Of a stretch of DNA of 64,000 nucleotides, positions 46,701-56,050 are shown one piece after another. The stretch covers positions 1 to 64,000 of the forward strand of contig CALWPF010000003.1 in the NCBI GenBank assembly GCA_944383355.1, given 5' to 3'. The notes under the pieces are model-generated. The model was not told the origin of the DNA, ran no database searches, and saw only the letters and a list, made by a program, of their open reading frames with translations. How positions within the stretch are numbered: the first letter of the stretch is position 1; every line of letters begins with the position of its first letter. The position numbers and the translations under genes are program-made. Source of the DNA: an uncultured Clostridia bacterium (GTDB lineage Bacteria > Bacillota > Clostridia > Christensenellales > UBA1242).

Positions 46701-49700
46701 CCCTCTTCATCTCACTAAGTTGTACTGATATACCCTGATAGAATATATCACTCATAGTCAGTCGGATGGTAAAGAATGGAGTCTCTGTAGTAGTATAAGC
46801 CAGATATTGTAAACCTTTATCTGTTACATCAAAGAAACCAGCATTATCTACTAATTCTACAGAATTAATTGTAGGTGTTTGTAATTTCATTGAATGTTGG
46901 AAAATCCCATTGAAACTAACATGATTTTTGTTAAATTCATAGATGAGGCTACCATCTTCGTCATAGTCGTTTGTCCATGCCTTGATTGAGTAAACATAGT
47001 TTACTGTCTTGTCAACATAATTGCTACTCAGCAAGTCTGCTAAAGTCAGTCCATTTACTACAACGGTATTCCCAACCATTGTACCAACTTGTTTACCACA
47101 CTCAACTTTGTGCTCGTTCTCAATCTTGAGTGAGTCATATAGGTATAATATGCCATCTTGACTATCATCTTGTCCAAAGTACAAGTGTACCAGAGCAGAA
47201 CGCAAATTACCATTACCATCTGTGTCAGTCGGATCATAAATATACATCTCAAATGCTATAGCATCTGTAGGAGCAAGGAACTCTATCCTGTACATTACAT
47301 TATCAGTATTGTCCTCACCCTCTACAGCCATCTCTGCACTGACAGTCTGGAATACATCTTTTGCACCATTTGCTGTAGGAGCACCTAGAGGTGTCAAGTA
47401 CATGTAGCCTACCTCTTCACTCCATTCGCTCGCCAGATAGAATTTTGATGAATAATTACTCTCTTGTCCACCACCAAATGTAGTAGCCTGCACCTTGATG
47501 TAATTGTAGTAGTTTAATGTTAATGACAATTGTTTGGTCTGCATCTGATTTGCAACATCTTGACTATTGTATTTGTAGTAATCATACTGTGAACCATTGT
47601 AATTGGTAAAGTCTGTAATAGTATTTGTAGATAATTCTCTACCCTCAGAATCACGAACGGTATTGGTAATATTTACAGAGAATTGTACACTATCAGGCAT
47701 TTTACCATTTTCATCAGTATTAAAGATGTCCCATTGATCCTCAGAAACCATCCAATTTATTTCAAAGTCTTGACCATTATTTACATATACAAAATCGGTT
47801 ACTTGTAGTGTTGGCAATCGTACAACATGTACAGTCCTGTATCTCTCATCGGTCTGTAATTGTCTAGAACCATCAGCCAACTCGTCTGCACCTACATAGT
47901 AATCCACACTAAATGCTCCTGCTACCATATAACCATCAAACAAGTTACCTACATCTACTCTTACGGTCTTGGTGTTTTGGTTTTCACCATCAAGGAATAC
48001 TACTCTATCTTTTTGAGTACCGACCTCTACAGAGCCATCTTGTGCACCAAATTCCCATGTATTTGTACCAGCATCTATCAAGCGATAGTAGTACCATACA
48101 TCACGAGAATCTAATTTTGCATAAATTAATGTAGGAGTTTGTTGTTCAACCAAAATTACAGAAAACTCTAGATATGCACTGTGATTACCAGTAGATAACC
48201 AATCCTCTACCTTATCATTGCTAGCCCAGTCACTACTATTTAAGAAGGATTCTGTAACATTGATAACTTGGTCACCATATAGATAATTCCTGTCTGTACT
48301 ACTACTGATTTGCCATTGAGCATTTACTTGGTTAGGTGAAAGCACTATTCTACTAGTAGCATAGAATGATGACGTACTCTGGAATGCAATTGTCACTCTA
48401 TAGCTAGCAGGAATTAATCTATCACCAGTCAGCCATACCTCAGCCTCCTCAGGAGACAACTCCAACTCCTCTATAGCATTTACTAGAGAATAATTCTCCA
48501 TATATGTTGCCTCTGATACTAACTCGTTAAGCATAATTGTTGCCTCTACAGAGCCATCAGCGGCTAACTTTTCTAAGGTAACTTGATAACTCAATACACC
48601 TTTGTTTGGATCAGCCAACAATGCCTCAGACAAGTCCTCAATTCTCCATGTAAGACTAGAGTTATCTGTTAACCAATGTGTCTCATCTTCTATAAACTGA
48701 GGCAATGTAAAAGTGCTAGGCAATGCTGATAAATCAGCCTCTACCCATTCACCATCTAGGTAATATTGATTACCTGTAGGTGCTCTTGCTCTAATCATTA
48801 CCACATTGTCTTGGACAGTCAATCTTGACAAAATGTTAACTATATACTCTCCTGGAATATACTGACCGCTAAACCCTGTGTAACCATTTACACTTATCTC
48901 AAAGTAGCCCTCAAACATACCCAATCTATAGTCATCAGTAAAATTCCAAGTCAAATTATAATCTGAGCCAACAACTACATCAGTAAATACACCAGGGTAA
49001 GCAATTATATAAGTATAATTTTGAGTATAAGGAGTCGCTGCTGTTGTGTAAGTGTCAGGTACTTTTGGGCTAGCATTTAGCTCAAAGTAATATTCTCCTG
49101 CAAGATAATATCCTACACTACGCAAAACATTATCCTCAAAGTATATCCTCATATCAAATGTTATAGTACCATTCTCAGTATCCAAATCAAATCCTGTGTG
49201 CTCACCATCAAAAGCGTATTGTAGTTTACCGTCTACAATAGTGTATTTTACTGTAGCACTATAGATGTTCTCATATCTATAATCACCCAACATGGATTGC
49301 ATATTTACATAGTAAGTAATATCAATGTCAAAGTTTGGATCAGATAATTGCCACTCTAGTATACCGCCCTCATCTGTAACGACAAAGTCAACAATCCTAT
49401 ATTTGTAATCAAATATACCTATCCTCTCTGTACCTGCATTAGCTACATCACTACTTATATAATATGCTTGATTAGCTATATGATAAACTTGGAAGAAGTA
49501 TTTTCCAGGTCCATACTGACTAACAAAGTCTAACATATCATTGTATACAAAGTTTGAGCCAGAGAAGTTTGCTGCTGAAAGTGTCAAAATATACCACTCT
49601 TCATTACACAATACATAACTGCTACCATTCTCTTTGTATAGGCGTATACCAAACTGCTCACCTAGTGTTGTACCATTCCTAAATGTAAAGTTGATACCAT

Positions 49701-52700
49701 TAACATTAGTCTTTGCTAGATCAGAATATGTAGGAATAACTGCATTAATACTAGGAGTGTCTAATTTCCTGTAAAGTACTTTAGTCTCAATTAATGTACT
49801 ATTCTCAACGTTCTGCTCTCTATCCTCGTAGTACAAGCTGTTACCAGTCGCTTGCAACTCAATAACATTCTCTCCAGCGGTAACAAATCCTGATATGTTC
49901 AACTTGTACTGAGTACCCAACAATCTTATGTCAGACGAAGTATCCCAAGCTACTTCATTTGGGAAAATCTGGGATACAATACTTCCATTAACCTTTACTA
50001 TTAATGACTCTGCAACATCAACTTTTTGGGTAAGAATCAAATATTTTGTGTTAAAGCCATAGTAATTAATATAATTATTGTAAGCCTCTAGGTTATCCTC
50101 AGAAACACTCACAGTGTGTGATACCTCATCGTACTCTACCCATGCGTCTGGCAAGATAGTGTAAGAATTAGCTTTTGGTTGTGTCAATACAAATTTGTTA
50201 GATATTTGTATTGCATCACTACGAGGAGAATCATTATACAAGTCATAACCACAAATCATTACGCTTGCATAATAAATACCTGCTGGCAATGTGGATAGCA
50301 TATCGGTCATATTAAATTGAATACTACTACTCAACTCAGAGTAAACATAATCAATTCCCTCACCAGGCGCATAGCCTAATGTCAAGTATTCTTTGTCCAC
50401 CAATTGATTAACATTTTGTGAATCTGTAATATACAATCTAAACACAGCCTCATCTATCAAATCACTCCATTGAGGATTTTTATCCCAAGACAATAACTTG
50501 TTATAAGTAGTACCATTGATCAATTGATTACTGTTAAATCTCAATCCTGTAATTTTGTCGTATGGCACTTTGACTGTAATCTCAGCATAACTCTCTGTAA
50601 CGAATGAAGGTGTAGGAGGTACATAAACGCCTCTCTCCTCATCTCCAACAATACTTACTCTAATCACATAATGCCCAGGAGTCAAGCCAAACTCAGTATA
50701 GTATGGACTCAAATCAACATCAACATTGGTATCAACATAGAATGACTCAAGCATTACAAAGTCAGCATAATTTGCACTAGCAGTAGCAGTACCAATCTCT
50801 ACTAAGTATCTTGTAATTAAATCAACAGAATCCCAACTAGCAATGTCTTGCGTGGTAACTGTTACACCAGTTACTGCACTAGTAACTAATTGTGCTAATT
50901 CTATATCAGCATTTACTACATTAGGCATATACAGCGTAACAGTGTTACCATTTGAGTATGTCACTCCACCTACACCTAGATAATAATTATACAATCTAGT
51001 ATTAGGCTGAGCCTCCATATACTCACGCATTGTCTCACCAGCAAAGTCTACACTAACAGTACTACCTGACTCTACAAATGAACTAGGCTCAAATACATAT
51101 CCACCCATTTCAAGAGTAAAGCCATCAAATGTTATACCATTAGATGTATCCATTGTACTATATGGATTCGTCCATGTCGCTGTATAAGTATCAGTACCAG
51201 CATTGTATGATACATCAAAGTCTCCTGGAGTCATACCTGTCAAGGCGTTAGTAAAGTATGTATCATTTGACTCTTGACTAGTAGCCTCTGCTGGGCTAGT
51301 AATCTTTGCACGTACTTTTAACTCAAATTTGTATGGAGTATTCGCATCTTTTGAGTAACGTATCACTCTATTTGTATTGTTTTCATCAAAACCCATTGTT
51401 TGTGAAGTTACGGCATTGGTCAATAAATTGGTAATTGTCAATGTGTACTCGTATTGAGGAGTATATCCTTGACTATCTTTGTCCCAACTAAATACAGCCT
51501 CATTGCCATTATCCTCAAAATGCGTTACTGGTATACCAAGCGTTCCTATAGTCAAATCTTTTACAGTGGCACCGCCTGATGTATAATATGCAAAAGTATT
51601 GATTGGATAACTAGTACCAATTGTCAGTGCGTTAAAGTTTGTCTGTATAGTGATTCGCACTTGATTACCGTCTAACCAATAAGCAAGTAAACTTTGTACC
51701 AAAGCGTCATCATCGCCACCAGTAGCAAATACTGCGGTATTTGTCCCTTTAGCAATTGTACGACTAACTGTTTGACTCAAATCAGCACCAAAGTTGATAG
51801 ATATAGTGTAACCAGTAATATTTGAGTAAGTATCAGTAGGCTCTGTAAAAGTTACACTCACTTGTGTGTCTGTCTTTCCAGTTTCGATATCCACTATCAA
51901 TGGAAAATCTGTAGAATAATAGATATAGCAAACATTTGAGTATTCACTAGCAGCATAATTACCATTAGCGTGATAACTAACTTGTATGGTGTAAACTCCA
52001 GCAGATGCAAAATAATTATTAGTCAATGCAAATATATAGTTAGCAGTATCTACAGTAGCATAACAATCAAAATAAGTCTTTTCACCTGTTACCACATTAG
52101 TAATTTGTAATGAGAAGTATGTAGTTGTACCCGCCAATGCCCCAAATTGAATTGACTGACTAAAGTTATTTGCGAGTTGTACATATTGTCCAAAATCAGA
52201 ATCTTGTCCACCAACCAAAGACAATTGTGGTGCTGTAAACTGGGTTACTAGTGAAAATCTAGTGCTATATACGTTAGAAGCATTGTAGTATGTCTCATTT
52301 TCTTTTGGCACAGCTTGAATAGTGATATTGTAGTCAGTAGCAGATGCTAATGTTATAATGACGTTAGCATCATCTGGTCCATTAACCACCACTCTACGAC
52401 TATCACTAGTCAATTCATTAGACCATGTAATCAAGTAATCTGCATACTTGCCATCGATAGACTCAGGAGTCCAAGTAATGGTAATCTCCATACCGTCCAT
52501 ATCATACCCAGTCTGCTCTATGCTAATGCCACTAGGTATACTATATGTCTTGTAGTATTCCCAACCATAAGGGTCTGATATAGTACTATTACCAAACCTA
52601 CCTGTACTATCCAGTGCCTGCAATGTGAAGTTGTGTACTCCAGCGCTTAAATTCCCAACTAGGTCTGTGATGTTTAACCATACACTAGCACCATTAGTAA

Positions 52701-55700
52701 TAACATCATTATTGCCTACGGTAAATGTCAAACGCTCATCTCCCAATATCAACAAATATCCATCAGCATTATCAACTAAGTTAGTATCTATATAATACTC
52801 ACCAGCAGATACCAAAATACCATTGATAGTTGGGGTATTCAAATTATTACCAAAATTATACAACTCAGAGTAGCCTTCACTAGTTATTGTTTCCTCTTCG
52901 CCATCATTATTGGTATATGTTGCACTAGCCGTTACCTTGAACCTATACTCACCTTGACCATATTCAGTCAAATAATCATATATATACCACTCTGTAGCGT
53001 TACCTACCATATTGGTTACTACAGCAGTGTACTCTCCTGACTCTTGACGTAATTGTATCTCAAGTGTATAACTATCTGCAAAAACTACAGGGTCCCAAGA
53101 CACACTACCATCTGCGTATACAATATTGGAAGGTACACTAAGAACCAAATCAATAGCCAAATTGTATTCAACAGTAACAGAACTAACAGCACTACAAAAA
53201 GCGTATACTTTTATCTGATACAATCCAGAAACTCTATCATCTGTACCCGAGTAGCATACTATATCACTAATATCAAATGAATGCTCCTCTATAGAGCCCT
53301 CACCCACTCCAGTACCAGACACATACCAGTAGAAGTACAAACCACCTTCAATTCTATCAATTACATCTTGACCAAGATTATAATCCCATGACACCATCAA
53401 AGAATCCATATCCACACGAAGATTTTGAGGAGCTGGTAAGTAGTAGTCATTGTAAAAAGTTATCTTAGGCCAAACTGTACCAGCAGCAATACTTACATAG
53501 TCTGTAGTAACGCCCTCTGGTTTGTCATAACCAGGAACAATCTCTAGAGTATTATTGTCAAACAAAACGAATTCATCATATGGAACAACTAATGTTACCA
53601 TACCACCATTTACTGCAAAATCTGTGATAGTGTAAGTGTTAATCAATGAATCATTATAATGTAGATTTATTGAATACTTGTTAGCATGCCTTATCTCAGG
53701 GAAGGATAGTGAATATATTGGTAATCCGCCCTCATCATAACGCACGATTAATTGTACCTGAGAACTATCAAAAGTCTGTAATACATAATAATATTCGTAC
53801 TGCAATGTACCTTGGTCACTTTGACCAAAAGATGTTGTGGCATTGACACTGACACCAATAGTATTTACACCAGGAACCAAGTAATCAGATATATATGTCT
53901 CAGTCATTGCTAAGTTACCCTCTACCAAGGCACCGTTAACAAATACCGAGTAAGATGATGCATTATTTACAGGATCCCATGATAGTCTCCTTGAGTTTAC
54001 CGATGTACCATCACTAATAGCCAAATTTGTAGGTGTAGCAAACTTTGGCATATAACTCAAGGAATACTGTCTAGATTGAGCACTGTTGATAAATAACGAA
54101 TCTTCACTATCATCAGCCACAGCGACAACGCTCACATAGTACCAACCAGCCTGTTTATCAGCAAAATACAATGTCATATCACCTTGCATAGTGCTGTCAT
54201 CTAGCGGACTAATGACAGCATTGGTAACTCTAGTACTGCCGACATAGATATCATAACTCACAGCGTTATCTACCATGGTCCATGTCAATGTCCTAGTGTC
54301 AAAATCAAAGTTAAGTATGGTAGGTGAAGTCAGAGGTTTTTTATACCAAAAGTCTATAGGATCAGACCTAGCAGAACTATTATAGTATTCATATCCTCTA
54401 GCCTCAATAGTACAACGATAATATCCGGCAGGCATATAGTTTGATGTAATCACCATGCTATATGCATCTGCACTAGCCTCACTAGCAACAACATATTCCT
54501 CACCAACAAAAGTCATATCGCTAGTGTCCCATTGCTGCAATCTTACTAGGTAACCTTGGTTTGCCCATGCTACAGTATTCCAGGTAGCAGTAACACTACC
54601 ATCTGTAGCTGTCATCAGTGAAAAACCTGTAGGTGTATCCAAATTTGTTATAGCTGAGTATGCATTTTCTGGCATAGGTGTCAGATCACTGTCAAAGTAG
54701 TACAATGCAACAGTAGTTGCCTGAATTCTAATCTTAAACAATCCATCTGGTCTAGTTGTCAAAGGTTCATCATAAAAGCATTTACCATTGGCATCTAACA
54801 CACCTGTAGTCTCAATAGTCTTGGAAAGATTACCATTAGCATCATATATAGTAATAACATAACCTGTTGCCTCGTATCCATACTCATCTTTTACAGGATC
54901 CCATGTAATACGCAAATTAGAACCTTGTTTGTAGTAGTCTAATCCTGTAGGCGTTGGCAATTTACGAGTAACGGTATAATTTAAGTCATTACTCTCTCCA
55001 TCATCTACATAGTCAGCATATTCGTTGGTAACAGAGGCATAAATCTTAATCTTGCGATCGCCCAATTTTTGAGCATTTGCATTATTAGTCAAATCACAAA
55101 CTATGTATGTCTCACCATTTCTCTCTTGAGTAGTAAAAACTACTGACTCATCTAAAATATCATCAATATACATTGTGTATACATCTGCACCAACAACCTC
55201 AGGGAAGTAAATGATTCGAGAATCTGTAGTCTCTTCCATTTGAATCGTAAAATCATCTAACTTTGTAGTCATATAGTAACGAACCTCGTTACTTTGACCA
55301 CTAGGAAATACAAATTCTGGATTTTGCTGATTCTCAGCCTGTACAGTAAAGCGGAAAAGTAAATGTTCACCATACGTATAAACAATATTGTCTAAATTGT
55401 AAGAACATTCCTCAATATTCTCAATTGTGTCTACTATCTCATCACCATCTTCCTCATACTTTACTGTCAAAACATATGTAGTACTAGTGTCCCCAATACT
55501 GTCCCAAACTAATTGAGAACCAAGCAAGATTTGAAGATTTGGTGTAGCCAAGGTAGTGGTGTAAGGGAGAATATACTCATCACTATACCTCGAACTAAAT
55601 GAAGCAATAGTATAGATTGCTTTCACTTGGAAAGTGTAATTTTTGTACTCAGTAAGGTATGGAGTAACATCAAAAGAATTGGTCTCACTCAACTTACTAG

Positions 55701-55941
55701 AGCCATCGACTGTTACCTCATATCTAATAGCATCTGCTACCTCACTAAATGTCAGGATATATCTACCATCTTCATTTTGAGTAATCTCTAGATTAGTAGG
55801 GGTATCCAATCTAGTTTTTCTGGCATCTGCACTACCACTACTATTACCTAAAAACAGGAATAAGAGTCCAGCCACTACCAGTATAACGACAGCAGCTATT
55901 ACTCCAATTATAATCCCGACCTTTTTGTTGGAACTCTTCAT
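43708..55941 (-). CDS. Giant membrane-anchored fibronectin-III-like repeat protein (4077 residues)
   Basis: One uninterrupted frame of over 12 kb. The N-terminus (MKSSNKKVG) is short and basic and is followed by one membrane segment (about residues 8-33), so the rest faces outside. The remainder is a chain of roughly 25 to 30 fibronectin-III-like units of about 90-150 residues, recognisable by unit starts of the type TPTNL or TPTGL, a W-x-x-V strand some 15 residues later, and a YxxxVxA strand near the end. No enzyme motif, sortase signal or Ca-binding repeat was seen; the last ~250 residues are beta-rich but do not fit the unit pattern. ATG 55941 has GGGAG eight bases upstream. Probably a long extracellular filament or adhesin. 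Confidence 0.85.
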   Translation of the reverse strand: MKSSNKKVGIIIGVIAAVVILVVAGLLFLFLGNSSGSADARKTRLDTPTNLEITQNEDGRYILTFSEVADAIRYEVTVDGSSKLSETNSFDVTPYLTEYKNYTFQVKAIYTIASFSSRYSDEYILPYTTTLATPNLQILLGSQLVWDSIGDTSTTYVLTVKYEEDGDEIVDTIENIEECSYNLDNIVYTYGEHLLFRFTVQAENQQNPEFVFPSGQSNEVRYYMTTKLDDFTIQMEETTDSRIIYFPEVVGADVYTMYIDDILDESVVFTTQERNGETYIVCDLTNNANAQKLGDRKIKIYASVTNEYADYVDDGESNDLNYTVTRKLPTPTGLDYYKQGSNLRITWDPVKDEYGYEATGYVITIYDANGNLSKTIETTGVLDANGKCFYDEPLTTRPDGLFKIRIQATTVALYYFDSDLTPMPENAYSAITNLDTPTGFSLMTATDGSVTATWNTVAWANQGYLVRLQQWDTSDMTFVGEEYVVASEASADAYSMVITSNYMPAGYYRCTIEARGYEYYNSSARSDPIDFWYKKPLTSPTILNFDFDTRTLTWTMVDNAVSYDIYVGSTRVTNAVISPLDDSTMQGDMTLYFADKQAGWYYVSVVAVADDSEDSLFINSAQSRQYSLSYMPKFATPTNLAISDGTSVNSRRLSWDPVNNASSYSVFVNGALVEGNLAMTETYISDYLVPGVNTIGVSVNATTSFGQSDQGTLQYEYYYVLQTFDSSQVQLIVRYDEGGLPIYSLSFPEIRHANKYSINLHYNDSLINTYTITDFAVNGGMVTLVVPYDEFVLFDNNTLEIVPGYDKPEGVTTDYVSIAAGTVWPKITFYNDYYLPAPQNLRVDMDSLMVSWDYNLGQDVIDRIEGGLYFYWYVSGTGVGEGSIEEHSFDISDIVCYSGTDDRVSGLYQIKVYAFCSAVSSVTVEYNLAIDLVLSVPSNIVYADGSVSWDPVVFADSYTLEIQLRQESGEYTAVVTNMVGNATEWYIYDYLTEYGQGEYRFKVTASATYTNNDGEEETITSEGYSELYNFGNNLNTPTINGILVSAGEYYIDTNLVDNADGYLLILGDERLTFTVGNNDVITNGASVWLNITDLVGNLSAGVHNFTLQALDSTGRFGNSTISDPYGWEYYKTYSIPSGISIEQTGYDMDGMEITITWTPESIDGKYADYLITWSNELTSDSRRVVVNGPDDANVIITLASATDYNITIQAVPKENETYYNASNVYSTRFSLVTQFTAPQLSLVGGQDSDFGQYVQLANNFSQSIQFGALAGTTTYFSLQITNVVTGEKTYFDCYATVDTANYIFALTNNYFASAGVYTIQVSYHANGNYAASEYSNVCYIYYSTDFPLIVDIETGKTDTQVSVTFTEPTDTYSNITGYTISINFGADLSQTVSRTIAKGTNTAVFATGGDDDALVQSLLAYWLDGNQVRITIQTNFNALTIGTSYPINTFAYYTSGGATVKDLTIGTLGIPVTHFEDNGNEAVFSWDKDSQGYTPQYEYTLTITNLLTNAVTSQTMGFDENNTNRVIRYSKDANTPYKFELKVRAKITSPAEATSQESNDTYFTNALTGMTPGDFDVSYNAGTDTYTATWTNPYSTMDTSNGITFDGFTLEMGGYVFEPSSFVESGSTVSVDFAGETMREYMEAQPNTRLYNYYLGVGGVTYSNGNTVTLYMPNVVNADIELAQLVTSAVTGVTVTTQDIASWDSVDLITRYLVEIGTATASANYADFVMLESFYVDTNVDVDLSPYYTEFGLTPGHYVIRVSIVGDEERGVYVPPTPSFVTESYAEITVKVPYDKITGLRFNSNQLINGTTYNKLLSWDKNPQWSDLIDEAVFRLYITDSQNVNQLVDKEYLTLGYAPGEGIDYVYSELSSSIQFNMTDMLSTLPAGIYYASVMICGYDLYNDSPRSDAIQISNKFVLTQPKANSYTILPDAWVEYDEVSHTVSVSEDNLEAYNNYINYYGFNTKYLILTQKVDVAESLIVKVNGSIVSQIFPNEVAWDTSSDIRLLGTQYKLNISGFVTAGENVIELQATGNSLYYEDREQNVENSTLIETKVLYRKLDTPSINAVIPTYSDLAKTNVNGINFTFRNGTTLGEQFGIRLYKENGSSYVLCNEEWYILTLSAANFSGSNFVYNDMLDFVSQYGPGKYFFQVYHIANQAYYISSDVANAGTERIGIFDYKYRIVDFVVTDEGGILEWQLSDPNFDIDITYYVNMQSMLGDYRYENIYSATVKYTIVDGKLQYAFDGEHTGFDLDTENGTITFDMRIYFEDNVLRSVGYYLAGEYYFELNASPKVPDTYTTAATPYTQNYTYIIAYPGVFTDVVVGSDYNLTWNFTDDYRLGMFEGYFEISVNGYTGFSGQYIPGEYIVNILSRLTVQDNVVMIRARAPTGNQYYLDGEWVEADLSALPSTFTLPQFIEDETHWLTDNSSLTWRIEDLSEALLADPNKGVLSYQVTLEKLAADGSVEATIMLNELVSEATYMENYSLVNAIEELELSPEEAEVWLTGDRLIPASYRVTIAFQSTSSFYATSRIVLSPNQVNAQWQISSSTDRNYLYGDQVINVTESFLNSSDWASNDKVEDWLSTGNHSAYLEFSVILVEQQTPTLIYAKLDSRDVWYYYRLIDAGTNTWEFGAQDGSVEVGTQKDRVVFLDGENQNTKTVRVDVGNLFDGYMVAGAFSVDYYVGADELADGSRQLQTDERYRTVHVVRLPTLQVTDFVYVNNGQDFEINWMVSEDQWDIFNTDENGKMPDSVQFSVNITNTVRDSEGRELSTNTITDFTNYNGSQYDYYKYNSQDVANQMQTKQLSLTLNYYNYIKVQATTFGGGQESNYSSKFYLASEWSEEVGYMYLTPLGAPTANGAKDVFQTVSAEMAVEGEDNTDNVMYRIEFLAPTDAIAFEMYIYDPTDTDGNGNLRSALVHLYFGQDDSQDGILYLYDSLKIENEHKVECGKQVGTMVGNTVVVNGLTLADLLSSNYVDKTVNYVYSIKAWTNDYDEDGSLIYEFNKNHVSFNGIFQHSMKLQTPTINSVELVDNAGFFDVTDKGLQYLAYTTTETPFFTIRLTMSDIFYQGISVQLSEMKRVDVEVQIATSYSAGGGNTMRATNLPVEVDITGNYAYLNITIDPNISDSFGEWIYMNLPNTMTFNVSVSSQTSESFSTSFIDLNGAEQRVNYSYSNSDTARVASAGANMLTLGKQMTQPTVEILFDDLSGSLVEASSSTYVNNEQSNLFPQDDPQMSHFAANPYLLVLETGLYTWGQANASREYSEITNANYATYRLEISADGKQPVVYDGLSTSQIQGVVSEFDRFYGNSSDPSLRYDYASDVDLLPNISASLYTKLYNFFGSSGGGRVTITLTAIASDTANNWWVDSIESSEVVLHFYERTNVVHITNTASSLEVKESYFDCNDSEIVTINDGNTTTNDVYRLSKGNISVNWSKSANAQSYVTIYTYATNGTTNSQYKYSFLINNTTTTSQDIVDLINTFAANSIYKGNEGNAWNVSQAQDNGVGVYKITVTPVLPQSVIDNYICGTYPSQEIKFINRVKLVNKVDFDITTGVTVNNNVPTANAPSIKYNNSTFNTSASRLVLSVSNSSYSEDLSNTNGYSEGYSTAVLSLLDSAFAGVTSGGEYSLRFKYSASSDYTTSNIFDSDYTYAIPYKYYYIEMLDFTAYATAGGITISAVNQSGRTVGFTNSAISETEIGLIQTVNGIRKTTTTTIRSRDSYSYEFNPSRADALDFSSSALSAVTALNGATRFAGNIQAGTNTFSVFCKLKSDLSSIYNIYYGSDTITCDYSVPATYSPSVSIEYDTQVKQAINDSQYTTPIVGNELGITLKQGWGYEYIGSQWKFYRSVVTAPEVTWRHNYRFTCGTWGATYAITIQYSVNGGSTQTTTLNGSGSFEFPDIANMKYSNITITYTGNMRQGFERYMLGQNVSNNESFSNAEQKLEVSSTNEAEGLTIGYYKPGNAKETGGGLIGETRWYYTSRIPVYNNTPYYISFTLKWTYTGRCAWENLGGILDGERTDTVSGSKDVVLAPSASTTVDFKIQFHSHATNVAGSMEWQEDIKDDATVLITSVSSSQYM

Positions 55942-56018
55942 AATTTTTTCTCCCTGCGTCACTCTTATTGGACGAGCTTCGCAAAATTATTGTAATTTTT
56001 ATCCTTTTTAACCGGCAA

Positions 56019-56041
56019 GAATAGGTAGCAACTACCTATTC
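56019..56041 (-). other. Ten-base-pair hairpin between the two giant genes
   Basis: GAATAGGTAG/CTACCTATTC with a three-base loop, ten bases after the stop of the lipoprotein gene. No T tract follows on the minus strand, so it is not an ordinary terminator; mRNA processing or stabilisation is possible. Confidence 0.6.
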
Positions 56042-56050
56042 CCACATCAT

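Noticed and set aside
53053..53280. Plus-strand ORF inside the giant Fn3 gene (and others at 44287, 47158, 47860)
   Set aside because: They are short antisense frames with no translation signal.
43708..55941. The giant gene as several fused or frameshifted genes
   Set aside because: The frame is continuous with the same repeat pattern throughout and has a single good start, so it is treated as one gene.
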